In this document: in pieces, positions 20,470-30,643 of the stretch
Layout of the letters: the number at the start of each line of letters is the position of its first letter
Numbering within the stretch: position 1 is the stretch's first letter
Source of the DNA: Azolla caroliniana
Taxonomy: Eukaryota; Polypodiophyta
Reading direction: 5' to 3'
DNA: 64,000 nucleotides
NCBI GenBank assembly: GCA_043228905.1
Contig: JBHGNT010000004.1
Span: forward strand, 9,796,001-9,860,000
The notes under the pieces: generated by a model
Databases searched by the model: none
Told to the model about the DNA's origin: nothing
The model's input: only the letters and a program-made list of their open reading frames with translations
Position numbers and translations under genes: made by a program

Positions 20470-20936
20470 AGACTATGACCGAGAAGGGAGTCGACGCAAC
20501 CACAGTGGAGCAATTGTTGAAGGAGATGGAGAATCTGAAAATCGCAATGGTGAAGAAGATAAAAGACCGTCCCACAAGTTCCAAGTACATGGACCGTCGA
20601 TGCATATGGTGCGATAGCACCGAACATGATCGAAGAGATTGCGACGAGCACAAGGAGGCGTTACAACGGGATCTTATCTACTACGAGGGAAATCGGATCC
20701 ATTCGATGGACTCTCGGAAGCCACTCCGACCGAACTTCCGAAAAGGCGGCATGAAGAAGGTCTTAGAGGAGGAGATCGCGGCGAAAAACAACTATGCGAC
20801 AACCGCGGGAATACGTGTGGGGGAGTCATCTAGAGCAAATGCGTCTTTTTGGCCGGAAGTGCTAGAAATTTCGAAGAAAGCCGACCATGATGAAATCCGA
20901 AGCACCGGGGAATGTATCCGGGAAGCTATGGGATGA
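20470..20936 (+). pseudogene. F gag C-terminal part
   Basis: The open frame reads into F gag near 20,460: VEQLLKEMENLKIAMVKKIK, zinc knuckle CIWCDSTEHDRRDC (CX2CX4HX4C, 20,604-20,645), then LQRDLIYYEGNRIHSM and PLRPNFRKGGMKKVLEEEIA. F1 and F2 have the same order. It ends with a stop at 20,936. The gag capsid part is absent. Confidence 0.78.
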
Positions 20937-21220
20937 GAGTGCCCCATAGATAAGAATAGCGTACATGCGCTATGTCAATTGCATGAAGTGTATGTGGATG
21001 AAAAACGAAGGCGCACGGATGATGCGGTCGGACCATCAAAGGTGTCGGAGAGCTAAAACTCTGAAGGGAAGGGGAAAGGAAAAACAATTCCGGCATTCAA
21101 ACTCACCTAGTACATCGAACAACAGACGGACCTAAAGAAGGTGTTTGAAGAGAGAATCCTTGATATCAATTTGATATCCAACGAGAAAAGAAGAAAGAAT
21201 ACCAGAAACTAGAGGATAAG

Positions 21221-22910
21221 TTGAGGTCGGCATTAATAATAAAAGAAGACGAAGAAATTGTGGGGGTAGTCGAAGAAGTGTTCTATGGGAGCATGCTACA
21301 ACAGCTTGAAGAGCTTGTGGAGGATAGAAGCCAAGGAGACCAGGTAGTCTCGATGGAATCAGTCGAGATGTACAAGATCATTGCGAAAATGGGGCCGGAT
21401 GCGCTCCACAAAGAAGAAGCAATGGTAAGTACGAAATACAAGACCGTGGAGAAGAAAGTGAAACCAGTCGCGGGACCGTTACCCGCTGATAGCGAGCAAA
21501 AGAGGAAAGAAGTCTCGGGAGATCCGACACTTCGGAAGTCCGTGGATATCGGACATGCCTTCATGGATGAGACCCGGAAGAAACTTCGGATCGATGGAGG
21601 TGGTTTCCTTTTACAAAATGAAGAAGAACGATTCCGTGGGATGTTGGAACAACATGGGAAAGCATTTGCATTCACATCGATGGAGACAGGGTGCGTTGAT
21701 CCGAAGATAGTGGAGCCGATGGTGATCTTAACGATTGACCATATGCTGTGGAACCTGAAGCCGATTCCGGTGCCACGGGCGCATATTCCAAAAGTCATCG
21801 ACTTGCTCAAGGAGAAGGTGGCGATGGGGATTCTAGAGCCATCAAATGCTCCGTACTCAAATCTATGGTTTACGGTTCCGAAGAAGAATGGGTCACTCCG
21901 ATTTATCCAAGACTTGCAACCCGTGAACAAAGTCACAATCCGGAACTCCGGAGTCAGTCCGATAGTGGACGAATTTGCGGAAGCATTTGCTGGTCATGGG
22001 ATATACTCCATCAGAGACCTATACTCGGGTATGACCAATTCCAACTATCCGTGGAGAGCCGAGACATCACTACCATGTGGACACCGATAGGATTAGTTTG
22101 AATGTGCACATTACCACAAGGAGCGACAAACTCGGTTGCACATATGATGAACGCAATGAACAAGGTGCTTTGAGACTGTCGTTCCTAGATGACATTCCGG
22201 TGAAAGGATGCGCGGTGGAAGAAAAAGATGAGATTATGGATGATCGGGGATGCCGACAGTTTGTAGTCGACCATATTCGCGATTGCAAGAAAGTGCTATG
22301 AAAGTTAGAAGATGTGCACCTAACACTTTCCAGTGAGAAATCGGCATTCGGACAAGAAGAAATATTGGTAGTTAGACATCTATGTGGGCCCTACGGCCGA
22401 AGACCAGCACCAACCAAGATCGATGCGATTCAAGCTATGAAAGAAGTATGTGAGTCACAATCCGAAGTTCGAAGGGTTCTTGGAGCTTGTGCATTTTATC
22501 ACATATGGATTCCACACTATGCACATATTGCGGACCCACTCTATCACTTGTTGTGGAAGGGTAAGAAGTTCAAATGGAGACCGGAACATACTAAAGCCAT
22601 GAAGAAGCTTAAGAAAATACTACGGAGGGCGGAATCACTTAAGAAGCCGAGCTATGACCGACCGATCATAGTAACGGTTGACACGAGTCAAACCGGAATC
22701 GGATGGGTCATCAATCAAGCTGACTTGGATGGTTCACGATATCCGATCCGATTCAGAGCAAAGGTTCTCAACGAAAGGCAACTTGAGTATGCACAAGTCA
22801 AAAGAGAGTTATGGGGAGTCGTGCCGGCAATCAAATTGGATCGAGATTATTTGATCGGAGCCGAAGTAGTGATCAAAACGGATTGTCTTCCGATACTTGG
22901 GATGATGTGA
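21221..22910 (+). pseudogene. F reverse transcriptase and RNase H
   Basis: 21,221-22,090 gives METGCVDPKIVEPMVI, VPKKNGSLRFIQDLQPVNKV and HGIYSIRDLYSG, followed by frame changes through YDQFQLSVESRDITTM and MCTLPQGATNSVAHMM. 22,174-22,910 gives LSFLDDIPVKGC, VRRVLGACAFYHIWIPHYAH and RNase H blocks ITVDTSQTGIGWVINQ and FRAKVLNERQLEYAQVKREL. The final part (GKDNVVADMLSRAQF) runs to a stop at 23,039. No protease is seen between gag and RT. At least three frameshifts or stops. Confidence 0.82.
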
Positions 22911-23156
22911 TGTTGCACGATACCAGATGTGGCTATGCTAAGATGGATTGCATATGTTAAGTCGCTTAACCCGGACGTACGACACATCTCCGGAAAAGAT
23001 AACGTGGTAGCGGATATGCTATCAAGGGCTCAATTCTGAGACGACATATCTGAATCCGATAATGAAGAAGTTTCGGAAGACTACTTTGCTTCGAAGCACA
23101 TATGCCGATTAAACGTAATCCGAGAATTCCGAGAAGAAGAGTACAAGGGAGAAAGC

Positions 23157-24698
23157 TTGATGATCAGGAAGGTGCTACAAGAGATTGAGGAATCACCGTA
23201 TGATAAAGAGAAGAGAGCTGAGATCCGAAGGAAGAAGAGGCAAGTCCAAAAGTTCTTCTTGAAAAATGGATTAATATGGAGGGAGCCAAAAAGACCGGAT
23301 GGCATACCACTTTGGGTAGTCGGGATGAAAGAGCAACGAAACTGGATAATGTCCGAGTTTCACGAATCCGATTGGGCGGGACATCGAGGAACATGGGCAA
23401 CTTTTGTGAAAATCAAACAAAAATATTGGTGGAAGAATATGTACAAAGATATAGCGGAGTTCACGGAGAGCTGCGAGAAGTGTCAAATCTACTTCGGAGT
23501 TCGACACCGAGACGAGTTACATCCGACATTGTCACCAACAATCAACTTCAAATGGATTGTCGACATTGTAGCCATGCCAACTAGGATCGGACAAAAGAAG
23601 TACTTGGTGTTAGCTCGGGAAGATCTCATAAACCAAGTAGAAGGTCGAGCGCTATGGAGGAAAACGTGTTCTGCGGTATGCCAATTCCTTTTGGAAGAAG
23701 TGTTTTGCAAGTACGGGTGCGTAGGAAAAATGATTGCGGATCGGGGAGAACTCGACTCTGATAAAGCTAGGGAAGTCTTCACCAAACATGGAGTTCGATT
23801 AACACTAACAACGGCATACAATCTAGAGGCCAACGGAAAAATCGAACGAGGACATAGTCCAATCGTCAAAGCACTTGCCAAAGCATGCAACGGAAGGGTG
23901 AAGGATTGGCCGCAGATGCTCCCGTATGCACTATGGGCGGATCGGACAACGCATAGCTCCGTAACCGGTTATATGCCGACTGAACTTATGACTGGACAAG
24001 CACCGGTAATGCCGACGGAAACCGCGATCGCAACATGGACAATGCTACCATGGAAGGAAGAGATGAGCCGGGAAGAACTACTAGCGGTCCGGATACGACA
24101 ACTAGAGGGAAGACCGGAAGACATAGCGGAAGCAACACGCCAACAACAAGAAGCGCGATTCAGGAACAAAAGCCTATTCAACACAAAACATCGACTACGA
24201 CCGCGGAAGATTGAAGAAGGAGATTGGGTGATTGTCTATGACAGTAGTCTGGATCATCAACATACAACGATACGAAAGTTTGCGAAAAGGTGGTTCGGGC
24301 CATACGAGGTTCGAAAAGTTTTCGACAATGGAACTTACCGACTATGTGAGTTGGATGGGACGATACTACGAGTGCCTATAGCGGGGAAATGGGTAAAGAT
24401 CTTCAAGAAGCGGATTGACAACGAACCCTATGTAACCCTAGACAAGACCGACAACGAGGAGCAACCAGACAAAGATCGTGGTGATGCGGAAAGCGAAGAA
24501 AGTGGTCTACAATTGATGGTTGATATAAGGGAGGAATTGGGTAGTGCTATGGATGAAGACGAACAACAGGCATCGGGAACTTCGGCACCCGGGTTTGGAG
24601 GGGGCGAGTGTCGTAGTGTCATTCGCACACTACGTGAAAATTGCATTTTTGTCCCTCTGGATGGAATCGGTAAGGAGGAACCGGTGAGAACCGGATGA
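23157..24698 (+). CDS. F integrase, intact 513-codon ORF
   Basis: Same frame as the end of RNase H, separated by one TGA at 23,037-23,039, so it was the end of pol. The zinc-binding region has His in FHESDWAGHRGTW and Cys in CEKCQIYF. The catalytic core has Asp in FKWIVDIVAM, Asp in MIADRGELDSD and Glu in EANGKIERGHS. The C-terminal domain has RPRKIEEGDWVIVYDSSLD and FGPYEVRKVFDNGTYRLCEL. All three catalytic acids appear present. It is followed by an acidic tail and the polypurine tract. Confidence 0.85.
   Translation: MMIRKVLQEIEESPYDKEKRAEIRRKKRQVQKFFLKNGLIWREPKRPDGIPLWVVGMKEQRNWIMSEFHESDWAGHRGTWATFVKIKQKYWWKNMYKDIAEFTESCEKCQIYFGVRHRDELHPTLSPTINFKWIVDIVAMPTRIGQKKYLVLAREDLINQVEGRALWRKTCSAVCQFLLEEVFCKYGCVGKMIADRGELDSDKAREVFTKHGVRLTLTTAYNLEANGKIERGHSPIVKALAKACNGRVKDWPQMLPYALWADRTTHSSVTGYMPTELMTGQAPVMPTETAIATWTMLPWKEEMSREELLAVRIRQLEGRPEDIAEATRQQQEARFRNKSLFNTKHRLRPRKIEEGDWVIVYDSSLDHQHTTIRKFAKRWFGPYEVRKVFDNGTYRLCELDGTILRVPIAGKWVKIFKKRIDNEPYVTLDKTDNEEQPDKDRGDAESEESGLQLMVDIREELGSAMDEDEQQASGTSAPGFGGGECRSVIRTLRENCIFVPLDGIGKEEPVRTG
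24597..24608 (+). promoter_or_regulatory. F polypurine tract
   Basis: GGAGGGGGCGAG just before the LTR start TGTCGTAGTG at 24,609. Confidence 0.75.
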
Positions 24699-24775
24699 AG
24701 GATGGAATCGGTAAGGAGGAACCGGTGAGAACCGGATGAAGGATGGAATCGGCAAGGAGGAACCGGTAAGGAGAC
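24659..24775 (+). repeat. 41-base tandem repeat in F LTR
   Basis: Unit GGATGGAATCGGTAAGGAGG + AACCGGTGAGAACCGGATGAA, two identical copies and a partial, diverged third. Confidence 0.9.
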
Positions 24776-24889
24776 CCGGTAAGAACGAGATCAAGCAGAA
24801 CTGGCAAGAGCCAGATAAAGAAGGCCGGTGAGAGTTTCTCACCAGATGAAGACACAAATTTGTAAATAAAAGAAAAGATTGTTACATGC

Positions 24890-24958
24890 ATAGGGCAAGA
24901 TTCGAACCCTATACCTCCTTGTTAACGATTTTTAAGCCTTACCACTATACTAGCATAT
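24890..24958 (-). other. tRNA-like Pol III promoter motif in F LTR
   Basis: The minus strand has TAGTATAGTGGTAAG (A-box-like) then GGTTCGAATC (B-box-like), with the same spacing and order as at 10,815-10,876. Confidence 0.5.
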
Positions 24959-25370
24959 TATGAATTGTAAAGTTATACTAAACTTTATCTCATGTAAATA
25001 TTCTAGATATGCATGGTACAAAAAGTTATTCATGCATACATACTCGAGTTAAAAGAAAAGATGGGATAGAAAGCTAATCATGCACATGCAGTGTGCATGA
25101 AAACTAAAGTTAGGAAAAGCATGATGTTTGCATGTGATAAACTTAGACTCTTCGAACACTATATAAGGAAGAGAGATAGATGTATAGGGGTTGTTGATTT
25201 TTATAAGGTTTGAATAATATAAAATAATCGTGGGATTCACGATTTTACCATCTATTTCTCTCTTACAATCTAAGTATCAATTAATACACTATACTCGTGG
25301 GATTCACGAGTTTCATATCTTCTTCTTGCAATCTCTTCCTAACTAACATTATCTCATATTCTTCTTTCTC

Positions 25371-25726
25371 CTAGTCCAAAACCCCAACGGTTCCCACCCA
25401 ACTCATGCAAACGATCCAACGCCGAAAGGCACGAAAACATTGTCGTGAAGGATTACGACCATAAAGAGAAATGGACCCAAGTGCACGCCAACGGGTGTGT
25501 GCACCAATGCACATGAACCAAGTACTAGGTAGTAGGATGTAATGAGGTACGTAAAAGTCACACACGTAGAGAAAGAGATCAAGGAGTGGGGGGATCTCTG
25601 ATACCAATCACAATGTAACGGTCTCCCCTTGTGCTATAAAAGGGAAGACTTAAGCCTGTTTTAGGCATCCGGTTTTGGGAGGACGAAGTGTTGTCGGTTT
25701 GTGGGCTGAACTCTCTCTTCTTCTTC
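25371..25726 (-). repeat. Remnant of a minus-strand copia element: leader, PBS and LTR piece
   Basis: The plus strand at 25,596-25,607 reads CTCTGATACCAA (element strand TTGGTATCAGAG), a Met-tRNA primer site. To its right 25,614-25,726 looks like a truncated LTR (TGTAACGGTCTCC...; CTTTTATAGCAC on the element strand as a TATA-like box). To its left I see no recognisable gag. The LINE tail cuts the LTR at 25,726. Confidence 0.4.
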
Positions 25727-25792
25727 TTTTTTGTAAATCAATGTTTGTTATTAAAACAAGATGATAATACAACCCTCGCTATCTTCACTACT

Positions 25793-26398
25793 TCATAAAT
25801 AGTGATAGTGCAAGGGAAACCCTCTCAACTGCTGTAAAACTAGATGACATAAGTCTATCTCCTCTTGGGACAAGATCCCCATACAACATAGTTTTGAAAA
25901 TTGCCAAATCAATTTCCCTTTCATCCTACGGAGTTGTTGTGTTATCCCATGAAGTCCGTCAAACAAGAACTCATATCTCATGGTCCAATTAAACCATATC
26001 CCCCAATATCTAAGGTAATCAAAAGCCACCTTATATGATGGTGTGGGCATAACTTTATCCTCATCCATATAAACCCATTTATAAAGTGACAAAATATTTT
26101 CTATTATCGATGCCCAAATTTGTGACATAATCACCCAAATGGCCTATGTCTGGCATCTTCTTCAACCACCGTACAAGAAAAAGCATGTCCCATTCGAAAT
26201 ATGTCTTCGTTTTAAGGTCATCGCCAAAGGCAACCCACCAACTATGGCACGCCAAAGAAACACCATTGCACGGAATGGAAGATGAGGTTGCCACCCTACA
26301 TCTAAAACTCTACACCACCACTTTACATTTCTAGTAATGCTCCATGTATCCAACACCTTATTTGCTAACCAAGCTCTATCTTCAACCAACTTATGGTG
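25793..26398 (-). pseudogene. LINE ORF2 C-terminal zf-RVT region
   Basis: The frame from the J junction gives HKLVEDRAWLANKVLDTWSI, LPFRAMVFLWRAIVGGLPLA, LKRRHISNGTCFF and downstream CHLVLQQ. This is the zf-RVT pattern (FxWRxxxxxLPxxxxLxRR..CxxC..). One Cys is replaced and stops interrupt it. Confidence 0.72.
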
Positions 26399-26917
26399 TG
26401 AGGGAAATAGCGCGGAATATCGCTCGGCCACAACCGAGTCTTGAATCACTTGTCGATGAGAATCAAACACAGAAATGGGAAGTAGGGAGATTGGTACGCA
26501 TACGCACATGCACACAAACAACGATAGAGGATACACAGGATGTTTATGTGGGAAAACCCTAACAGGGAAAAAACCACGGGAGCCCACAGACTCCAAAATA
26601 TCACTAAATGAGAAAGGTACATTCAGAGACTCGGAGGCAACGACCTCGAGCTCTATTTCTTCGCCAAGCGGCGGTTATGACAGAGTATCACTCTTTATCT
26701 CTCTCTCTATATATACAACAGTTATGCACATACAAGAATATGACAATAACCTTACAAAGTCATTGCCCTAAGTCATATTTATACTTATATAAACTTAGGG
26801 CTATTCACAAATATAGCCTCAATAGGCTTACTCAAAACATATTTACAAATATGTCTTCTCTTTCAGTTCTCACCGGGTCCATCTGATCCATAACTGGATC
26901 CCATCTAGAGGGACCTC
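26399..26917 (-). repeat. J 3' LTR, clipped at its inner end
   Basis: TGAGGGAAATAGCGCGG... to GAGGGACC, matching 54,714-55,220. The final ~18 bases, the polypurine tract and the end of RNase H are deleted at about 26,917. Confidence 0.88.
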
Positions 26918-28044
26918 CGTGTGGATCTTCGTCAACACGAACTGTTGATCTTCTACTCTCTCTCGGATCTAGTGATACCTCCACTGGATATGTTTCGTCC
27001 AGGAATGGTAGGCCGCTTTCTTTGAAAGGTGGATGACACTTTGATTGTCGTAGTAGAGCCGGTATTCCTCCTGTTGGATCCCTAACTCTTCGATGAACTC
27101 CTTCATCCAAATTATTTCCTTGCCAGCTTCGACAGCTACCATGTACTCCGCCCGCTTCCGTGGTTGTCAACGCAACCATCTTTTGCAGCCTCGACTACCA
27201 TGAAACAGCTCCCCCTACATAAGTCATGACATATCCGAATGTAGACCGGCTGGTATCTACATCAGCGGACATATCCGAATCCGTGAATCTGTCAAGTTGG
27301 GGATTACTGAAGCTGAACCGGAGGCACATACTCAAGGTGCCTTTCAGATACCGGGGTATCCACTTGACCGCGTTCCAGTGCTCTTTTTCGAGATTTCTCA
27401 TGAATCGGCTCACCAGTCCGATTGCATATTTGATATCCGGTCGGGTACATACCATTGTGTACATCAAGCTCCTGACGGCAGAGGCATATGGTATCTTCAT
27501 CATATCTGTCTTCTCTGTCTTTGTTTTCCAGATAGCTTGTAGTTTGCCGGAAGTGTCGATCTGATCGGTTTTGCCTCCGACATGTTGAACCGTTGAAGTA
27601 CTTTTGTCACGTACTTCTCCTATGACAACCACAACAACTTTTTCGACCGGTCCCGGATGATGTGCATTCCCAATATTTGTCTTGCCGGATCCAAGTCTTT
27701 CATTGAGAAGGTCCGGTTCAAAGCCTTCTTCAGCATCCAAATCTTGCCTTGGTCTCATCCGACGATCAACATATCATCCACATATAGGAGTATCAGCAAA
27801 TCTCCTCCATCAAAATTCTTGACAAACACGCAGTGATCAGCCTACGTCTTGTGGTACGCTTGGTCAGTCATGAAGGAGTCGAACTTCTGGTACGATTGTT
27901 GGGGGGCTTGCTTTAATCCGTATAAGCTCTTCTTCAGCCGGCACACTAGGTGCTCCTTCCCTTTCTTTTGAAATCCTTATGGTTGATGCATGTAGATCTC
28001 TTTTTGAGGTTGCCATGTAGGAACGCTATCTTGATGTCCAGTTG
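26918..28044 (-). pseudogene. J reverse transcriptase C-terminal part and RNase H
   Basis: From 28,044 leftward: VEQLDIK, RT blocks in broken frames, YADHCVF-like and LLYVDDMLIV region near 27,770-27,790. The frame 27,758-27,195 then has MKIPYASAVRSLMYTMVCTR, FTDSDMSADVDTSRSTFGY and GGAVSW. After a break come AEYMVAVEAGKEII and the 27,000-26,920 part (KIHTE). Copies K and C have the same text unbroken. The RT of J continues at 47,994 and 53,394 across A2 and K. Confidence 0.82.
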
Positions 28045-28049
28045 CTCTA
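28045..28049. other. Target duplication CTCTA, left copy, for A2
   Basis: CTCTA before the A2 5' LTR; the second copy is at 47,994-47,998. J RT (MDLEVEQLDIK) reads across the join. Confidence 0.85.
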
Positions 28050-28428
28050 CGTTGAGATACAAGCTCAACATTGGCTAGGTCGGTTGTGCAAGCCGAGAAC
28101 CGGATCGGTGCGTAAACTGGTGCGCAAACCAGGAGGCTGTTGAATAGATATTCCGCAAGGGAATATATTTGGGAGTTAGTGAAGCCGCTCAGTTATGAGC
28201 ATTGAAGTATGTGTCAGTACTTTTGTCAATCTATATGGATTTGTATAAAAGTGCTCTCTAAGCACATCCTATGTACAAAGTTTACACATTATTCCAATTC
28301 AGTTTTTCTGTGTGTTTTTCCCTCTCTGTCTCTCCCGCGTACATTGTGTCTTAAGCTATCCATTAAACTTGTTTTTTTCTCTATCGGTATTCTATGTTTC
28401 GTATAGCTTCCGCACGTAACATTTCAAA
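28050..28428 (+). repeat. A2 5' LTR
   Basis: (C)GTTGAGATACAAGCTC...GTAACATTTCA; the first base is changed from T. It shares GCTCTCTAAGCACATCCTATG and the TTTTTCTGTGTG region with the 3' copy. The primer site is AGTATCAGAGC at 28,430-28,440, with one change from TGGTATCAGAGC. Confidence 0.85.
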
Positions 28429-28542
28429 TAGTATCAGAGCGCGAGGGTTGAGAACCTCTACAGTCAACTTCAGCCCGAAACAAAAAAAAACCTAATCTTG
28501 GTGAAGAACAGAAAGGAAAAAAATTGGATCGAGAAATGGCTA

Positions 28543-28547
28543 GTTCG
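28543..28547. other. Target duplication GTTCG, left copy, for D
   Basis: GTTCG follows the A2 gag start ATGGCTA and recurs at 34,224-34,228, where gag continues (GTTCGCTTCCAACTG). Confidence 0.9.
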
Positions 28548-28658
28548 TGTTACAGGCTGGCAAGAAGGCTTAAGGAGGTCCAAATCAGAGTGTGAAAAGG
28601 AATAGTTATTCGGGAACTATTGTAATTAGTAATCTTATTAATATATGAGAAGATGTGG
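28548..28658 (+). repeat. D left terminal inverted repeat (U3 start)
   Basis: TGTTACAGGCTGGCAAGAAG... through GAGAAGATGTGG. It is the reverse complement of 34,113-34,223 with four differences in 111 bases by eye. Confidence 0.92.
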
Positions 28659-30240
28659 ACGCCGTCTCCGCCATCCATCGCAGCTTGTCTTTTTCCTGCA
28701 ACACTTTCTCTTTTTCCTCCTTCAGCCGGTCGTAAGCATGATGTCCTTTACGCAGGTTTTCCTCTGCCCGGCGAAGGTTCTGAACAATCTTTTTTAATTC
28801 TTCTTCGGCCGCCTTCTTCAAGTCGCGTTCGCAGCTCCGTAATGCTTCTTGTGCGGCGAGCTCATCTCGTAATTCCGCAAGCTCGTGGGCTTGCGCCGCA
28901 TCTTTCTCCGGGACAGTTTGTGTCTCTGGGGTCTTATTCCTCTGTACATCAACCGAAGTCACCGGTGCTTGGATTTGCATTGTGGTTAAGGCCATTTTGG
29001 CCATATCTCCTGTGATCCGATCCAAGTCTTGTTTGAGGCACCGGATCCTTGACCGGGCCTCCTCTAGCTCATCGGTTGTGACGAGCAACCGTTCCGTTTG
29101 TGCTCTTTCCTCTGCCTCTATGCATCCGACTACTCCGACAATTTGTTCTCCTACCCACCGGAGCCATTGGCTGCCGGTGCACTGTTGTTGCGCTTGCACA
29201 GAGAGTTGGCTGATGGGTTCACTCACCGGTGGCTGGTCCCGCCTTACTACGTCGAGCTACGCTTCTGGTTCTGCCAGCTGACCACTTTGTCGTTCCAGCT
29301 CTGAGTGTGTTTCGGTTCGCCGCCCCTTGTCTGCTTGTTCTTAGCCGGCTGGGGCGGTTGGCCTTTGTATATCCGGCTCTTGAGTGACAGGGCTTGCCGG
29401 CGCTGCCTGTTGTGCTGGGACTTCTGTGACCAGTTCCATCCGAACTAGTTCCGATGCCTCCCTTGGCGTGGGTTGCGTAGCGTGAGTTGCGGGCGTTCCA
29501 TCCTTCTGTGGGTCCGAACGCTTCCCGGCTGATTCAGCGGTGCTCTTCACCGGCCGCCGCTGAAGGTGCTCCATGGGTTCTTCCTCCATTTCTTCCGCCT
29601 GAGTCCCGTCATTCATTCTTGCCGCCAAGGTGTCTGTTTCCTGTTGCACCGGCCGGTGGAGTGGGCTCTTCAGGGGCCGTGCCAGTGTCTCCTCACTTGC
29701 ATCCGTCGGCCACTTCCGCCTGGCGCATTCCTTTGTCGCCTTCTCTGCGTCGGCCGTCTTCCCCTTAGTGGCCTTGGAGGCCCACAGTTGTTGCCGTTTC
29801 GAAGCAGGTTTCGGGGTGTCGTCCGTTGCTCTTCCCCCTTCTTGGTTTGGACGGGCTCAACCGGTGGCGCCAGCAGGGTGAGCCATTGTGCCACCGCATG
29901 CCATATTTTCTGGCCTTCCTTGCCGTCCTTTCCTCTTACTATATCAATGGTCGTACACAACCCATCGGCGATCAGCACCGGCCAATCTACCTTGACCCCT
30001 TCGTACGTTGCGATGATCAAGCTTGCTCGGTTCTGAGGCATGACGGGGGGTCGAGGGTACACGTCGCCGAACTCATGGAGCACACGGGCAATTTCGCGGA
30101 ATAGCATATCTTCGCCACCCTGTGTCCTGTAGCCCTTGCTGGCTAGAGAGTACTCACCGAAATATTTGATGAGTTGCTCGGAGGTAGGATTGTCGATCGT
30201 GTAGATGCCTCCCTCCGGAAGGCCTATTAACGATGTTCGA
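28606..30240 (-). pseudogene. D accessory coiled-coil protein ORF
   Basis: Starts after the integrase join (about 30,240): LPEGGIYTIDNPTSEQLIKY, then DMLFREIARVLHEFGDVY and IIATYEGVKVDWPVLIADGL, which align with the E1 block at 15,660-15,970. A Pro/Glu/Thr-rich linker (29,649-29,341) and a strong coiled coil (29,226-28,660; ELRDELAAQEALRSCERDLK, RAEENLRKGHHAYDRLKEEK) follow. The C-terminus is lost where the left inverted repeat begins. Frame breaks occur near 29,670 and 29,300. Same strand as pol and downstream of it. Function unknown. Confidence 0.8.
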
Positions 30241-30643
30241 TAAGCCCAGAGCGCACTGTGCAGCTTCGTATCCCAATCCGTCCGGTTTTCGTTGAGGATT
30301 TTCCGGAGGATATTCTGGAGCGTTTTGTTCGTTGACTCAGCTAACCCGTTTTCTTGCGGATAGTACGGTGTGCTTCGTTTATGTACTCCGTAAGCTGCAT
30401 GAACGCGCTGCCGATTGCGATGTCAGAGGCGTCCATGAACACATGAAACTCTTTACTCCAATCCAAAGGCTGCACTACTGATGCTTGTGACAATAACACC
30501 TTTAGTGCCTTGTATGCCTTGTCTTCGATGTCGGTCCATTGGAACGGTGTTCGATGTACTGCCGTATGCAGAGGTGTAGCCAGGTCTGCCAAATATCGGA
30601 GCATACGGCTATGCCAGCAGATTTGTCCTAGGAAACGGCTCAA
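30241..30643 (-). pseudogene. D RNase H start fused to integrase core fragment
   Basis: RNase H start: WHSRMLRYLADLATPLHTAV, FHVFMDASDIAIGSAFMQL. The frame then jumps to integrase catalytic-core sequence STPYYPQENGLAESTNKTLQ and LHSALWAYRTS (30,360-30,240), which carries the catalytic Glu. Everything between is deleted. After YRTS the sequence jumps again into the accessory ORF. Confidence 0.82.

Larger units (their letters stand above)
20461..25370 (+). mobile_element. Gypsy F, plus strand, 5'-truncated, with 3' LTR
   Basis: Contains gag zinc knuckle, RT, RNase H, a full-length integrase ORF, polypurine tract (24,597-24,608) and 3' LTR from 24,609. The 5' LTR, gag start and most of the protease are missing. 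The join to E2 is near 20,460. It is the best-preserved member of the F group in this window. The LTR end is not defined because no second copy exists. Confidence 0.82.
24609..25370 (+). repeat. F 3' LTR (right end uncertain)
   Basis: Starts TGTCGTAGTGTCATTCGC. In order: 41-base tandem repeats, a tRNA-like motif on the other strand, an AT-rich stretch, TATA-like CTATATAAGGAAG (25,159-25,171), and two hairpins with loop GGATT. The end is placed near 25,370 only because the pyrimidine-rich stretch stops there. Confidence 0.55.

Noticed and set aside
25371-25607. Minus-strand ORF as gag of a copia remnant
   Set aside because: A primer site lies just before it, but the protein shows no gag motif; reported only as leader sequence.
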